Source: Haloglycomyces albus DSM 45210
Lineage (GTDB): Bacteria; Actinomycetota; Actinomycetes; Mycobacteriales; Micromonosporaceae
Length of the DNA: 64,000 nt
Reading direction: 5' to 3'
Assembly (NCBI RefSeq): GCF_000527155.1
Contig: NZ_AZUQ01000001.1
Location: forward strand, 1,733,615 to 1,797,614
The notes beneath the pieces were generated by a model. That model searched no databases, was not told where the DNA came from, and saw only the letters and a list, made by a program, of their open reading frames with translations. Both the position numbers and the translations under genes were made by a program. Positions 63,705 through 64,000 of the stretch are shown here, one piece after another (the first letter of the stretch is position 1; each line of letters begins with the position of its first letter).

Positions 63705-64000
63705 TTAGGAGAGAAGCGTGCGGGCCTGCTGCGAGGCCAGTTCCTTACAGCCCTTTTCCGCCAGGTCAAGAAGCTCGTTCAGCTGGGCCCGGGTATAGGT
63801 GGCGTCCTCACCGGTGCCCTGAACTTCGACGAACTCGCCCTGACCGGTGAGGACGACGTTCATGTCGACCTCGGCCTTGACGTCCTCCGCGTACGGCAGG
63901 TCCAGCAGGGCCTTGCCGTCCACGATCCCGACGCTGATGGCCGACACCGAATCGCGCAGAACCTTCTCGGGCTTACGGGCCAGTTTCTGGTCCTTCAGCC
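63705..64000 (-). CDS. rph: ribonuclease PH, C-terminal part (runs off the window)
   Basis: The visible 98 residues cover the C-terminal region of RNase [61 protein letters not shown]. The 5' part lies beyond 64000. The enzyme trims tRNA 3' ends by phosphorolysis. Confidence 0.95.
   Translation of the reverse strand, partial: LKDQKLARKPEKVLRDSVSAISVGIVDGKALLDLPYAEDVKAEVDMNVVLTGQGEFVEVQGTGEDATYTRAQLNELLDLAEKGCKELASQQARTLLS

Noticed and set aside
1-64000. CRISPR array, rRNA genes or complete insertion sequences
   Set aside because: No regularly spaced repeats, no rRNA sequence and no intact transposase were found in the window.

Overview
The window reads as chromosomal DNA of a Gram-positive actinobacterium. 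The evidence is GC-rich coding sequence, many GTG starts, the pairing of atpC with a DUF2550 gene, a crp / nth / thioredoxin-like / NUDIX / MarP neighbourhood, a mycosin-type protease, and several apparently leaderless promoters. GC content is moderate for the phylum and many exported proteins are very rich in Asp and Glu, which would fit a salt-tolerant member such as a Glycomycetaceae relative. That placement is inference.

Layout. 1-5156: a membrane-anchored Hsp70-like protein and a HelD-type helicase. 5157-14005: a complete peptide-type ABC importer with two lipoprotein binding proteins, two permeases and two ATPases, closed by a strong terminator. 14006-20349: a Bax-inhibitor-1 family membrane protein, a small unknown, AlkB, an isoaspartyl-methyltransferase-like enzyme of the RiPP tailoring type, a propeller lipoprotein and an MFS exporter. 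20306-27791: a large LuxR/ATPase regulator, a secreted subtilisin and an FUSC membrane protein. 27970-33013: guaA, a tandem NUDIX protein, and the phosphatidylserine synthase and decarboxylase pair (phosphatidylethanolamine synthesis). 33262-35804: two LPXTG-anchored thioester-domain adhesins. 35942-36410: an attenuator with a Phe/Tyr-rich leader peptide in front of chorismate mutase. 36567-43390: an ArsR regulator with a small membrane protein, PcrA helicase, an M23 peptidase and a GGDEF-EAL protein. 43498-46638: tRNA-Thr, tRNA-Met, an accessory insert (RNA element, SDR, ArsR), then rpmG and two MaoC-type dehydratase subunits. 46706-55460: 3-hydroxyacyl-CoA dehydrogenase, cobalamin adenosyltransferase, an AraC/quinone-reductase pair, DUF2550-atpC, Crp, and the nth-tlpA-NUDIX-marP operon. 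55520-59167: mycosin and SseB-like genes that look like a type VII secretion fragment. 59298-64000: a DUF885 peptidase, a CHAD protein, an NmrA-like protein, rdgB and the end of rph.

The most unusual signal is a structured element of about 150 nt present twice, at 25552-25725 on the plus strand and 43720-43882 on the minus strand. Its two arms of 10 bp change together between copies (compensatory base pairs), and two further helices are kept. It lies next to no recognisable protein partner. One copy sits directly against the 3' end of tRNA-Met, inside an insert that separates the tRNA pair from rpmG. I do not recognise it as a known RNA family. Other points worth a second look are the Phe/Tyr attenuator, an atpC gene that is detached from the rest of the ATP synthase operon and encodes an epsilon subunit lacking its C-terminal helices, and the Hsp70-like receptor.
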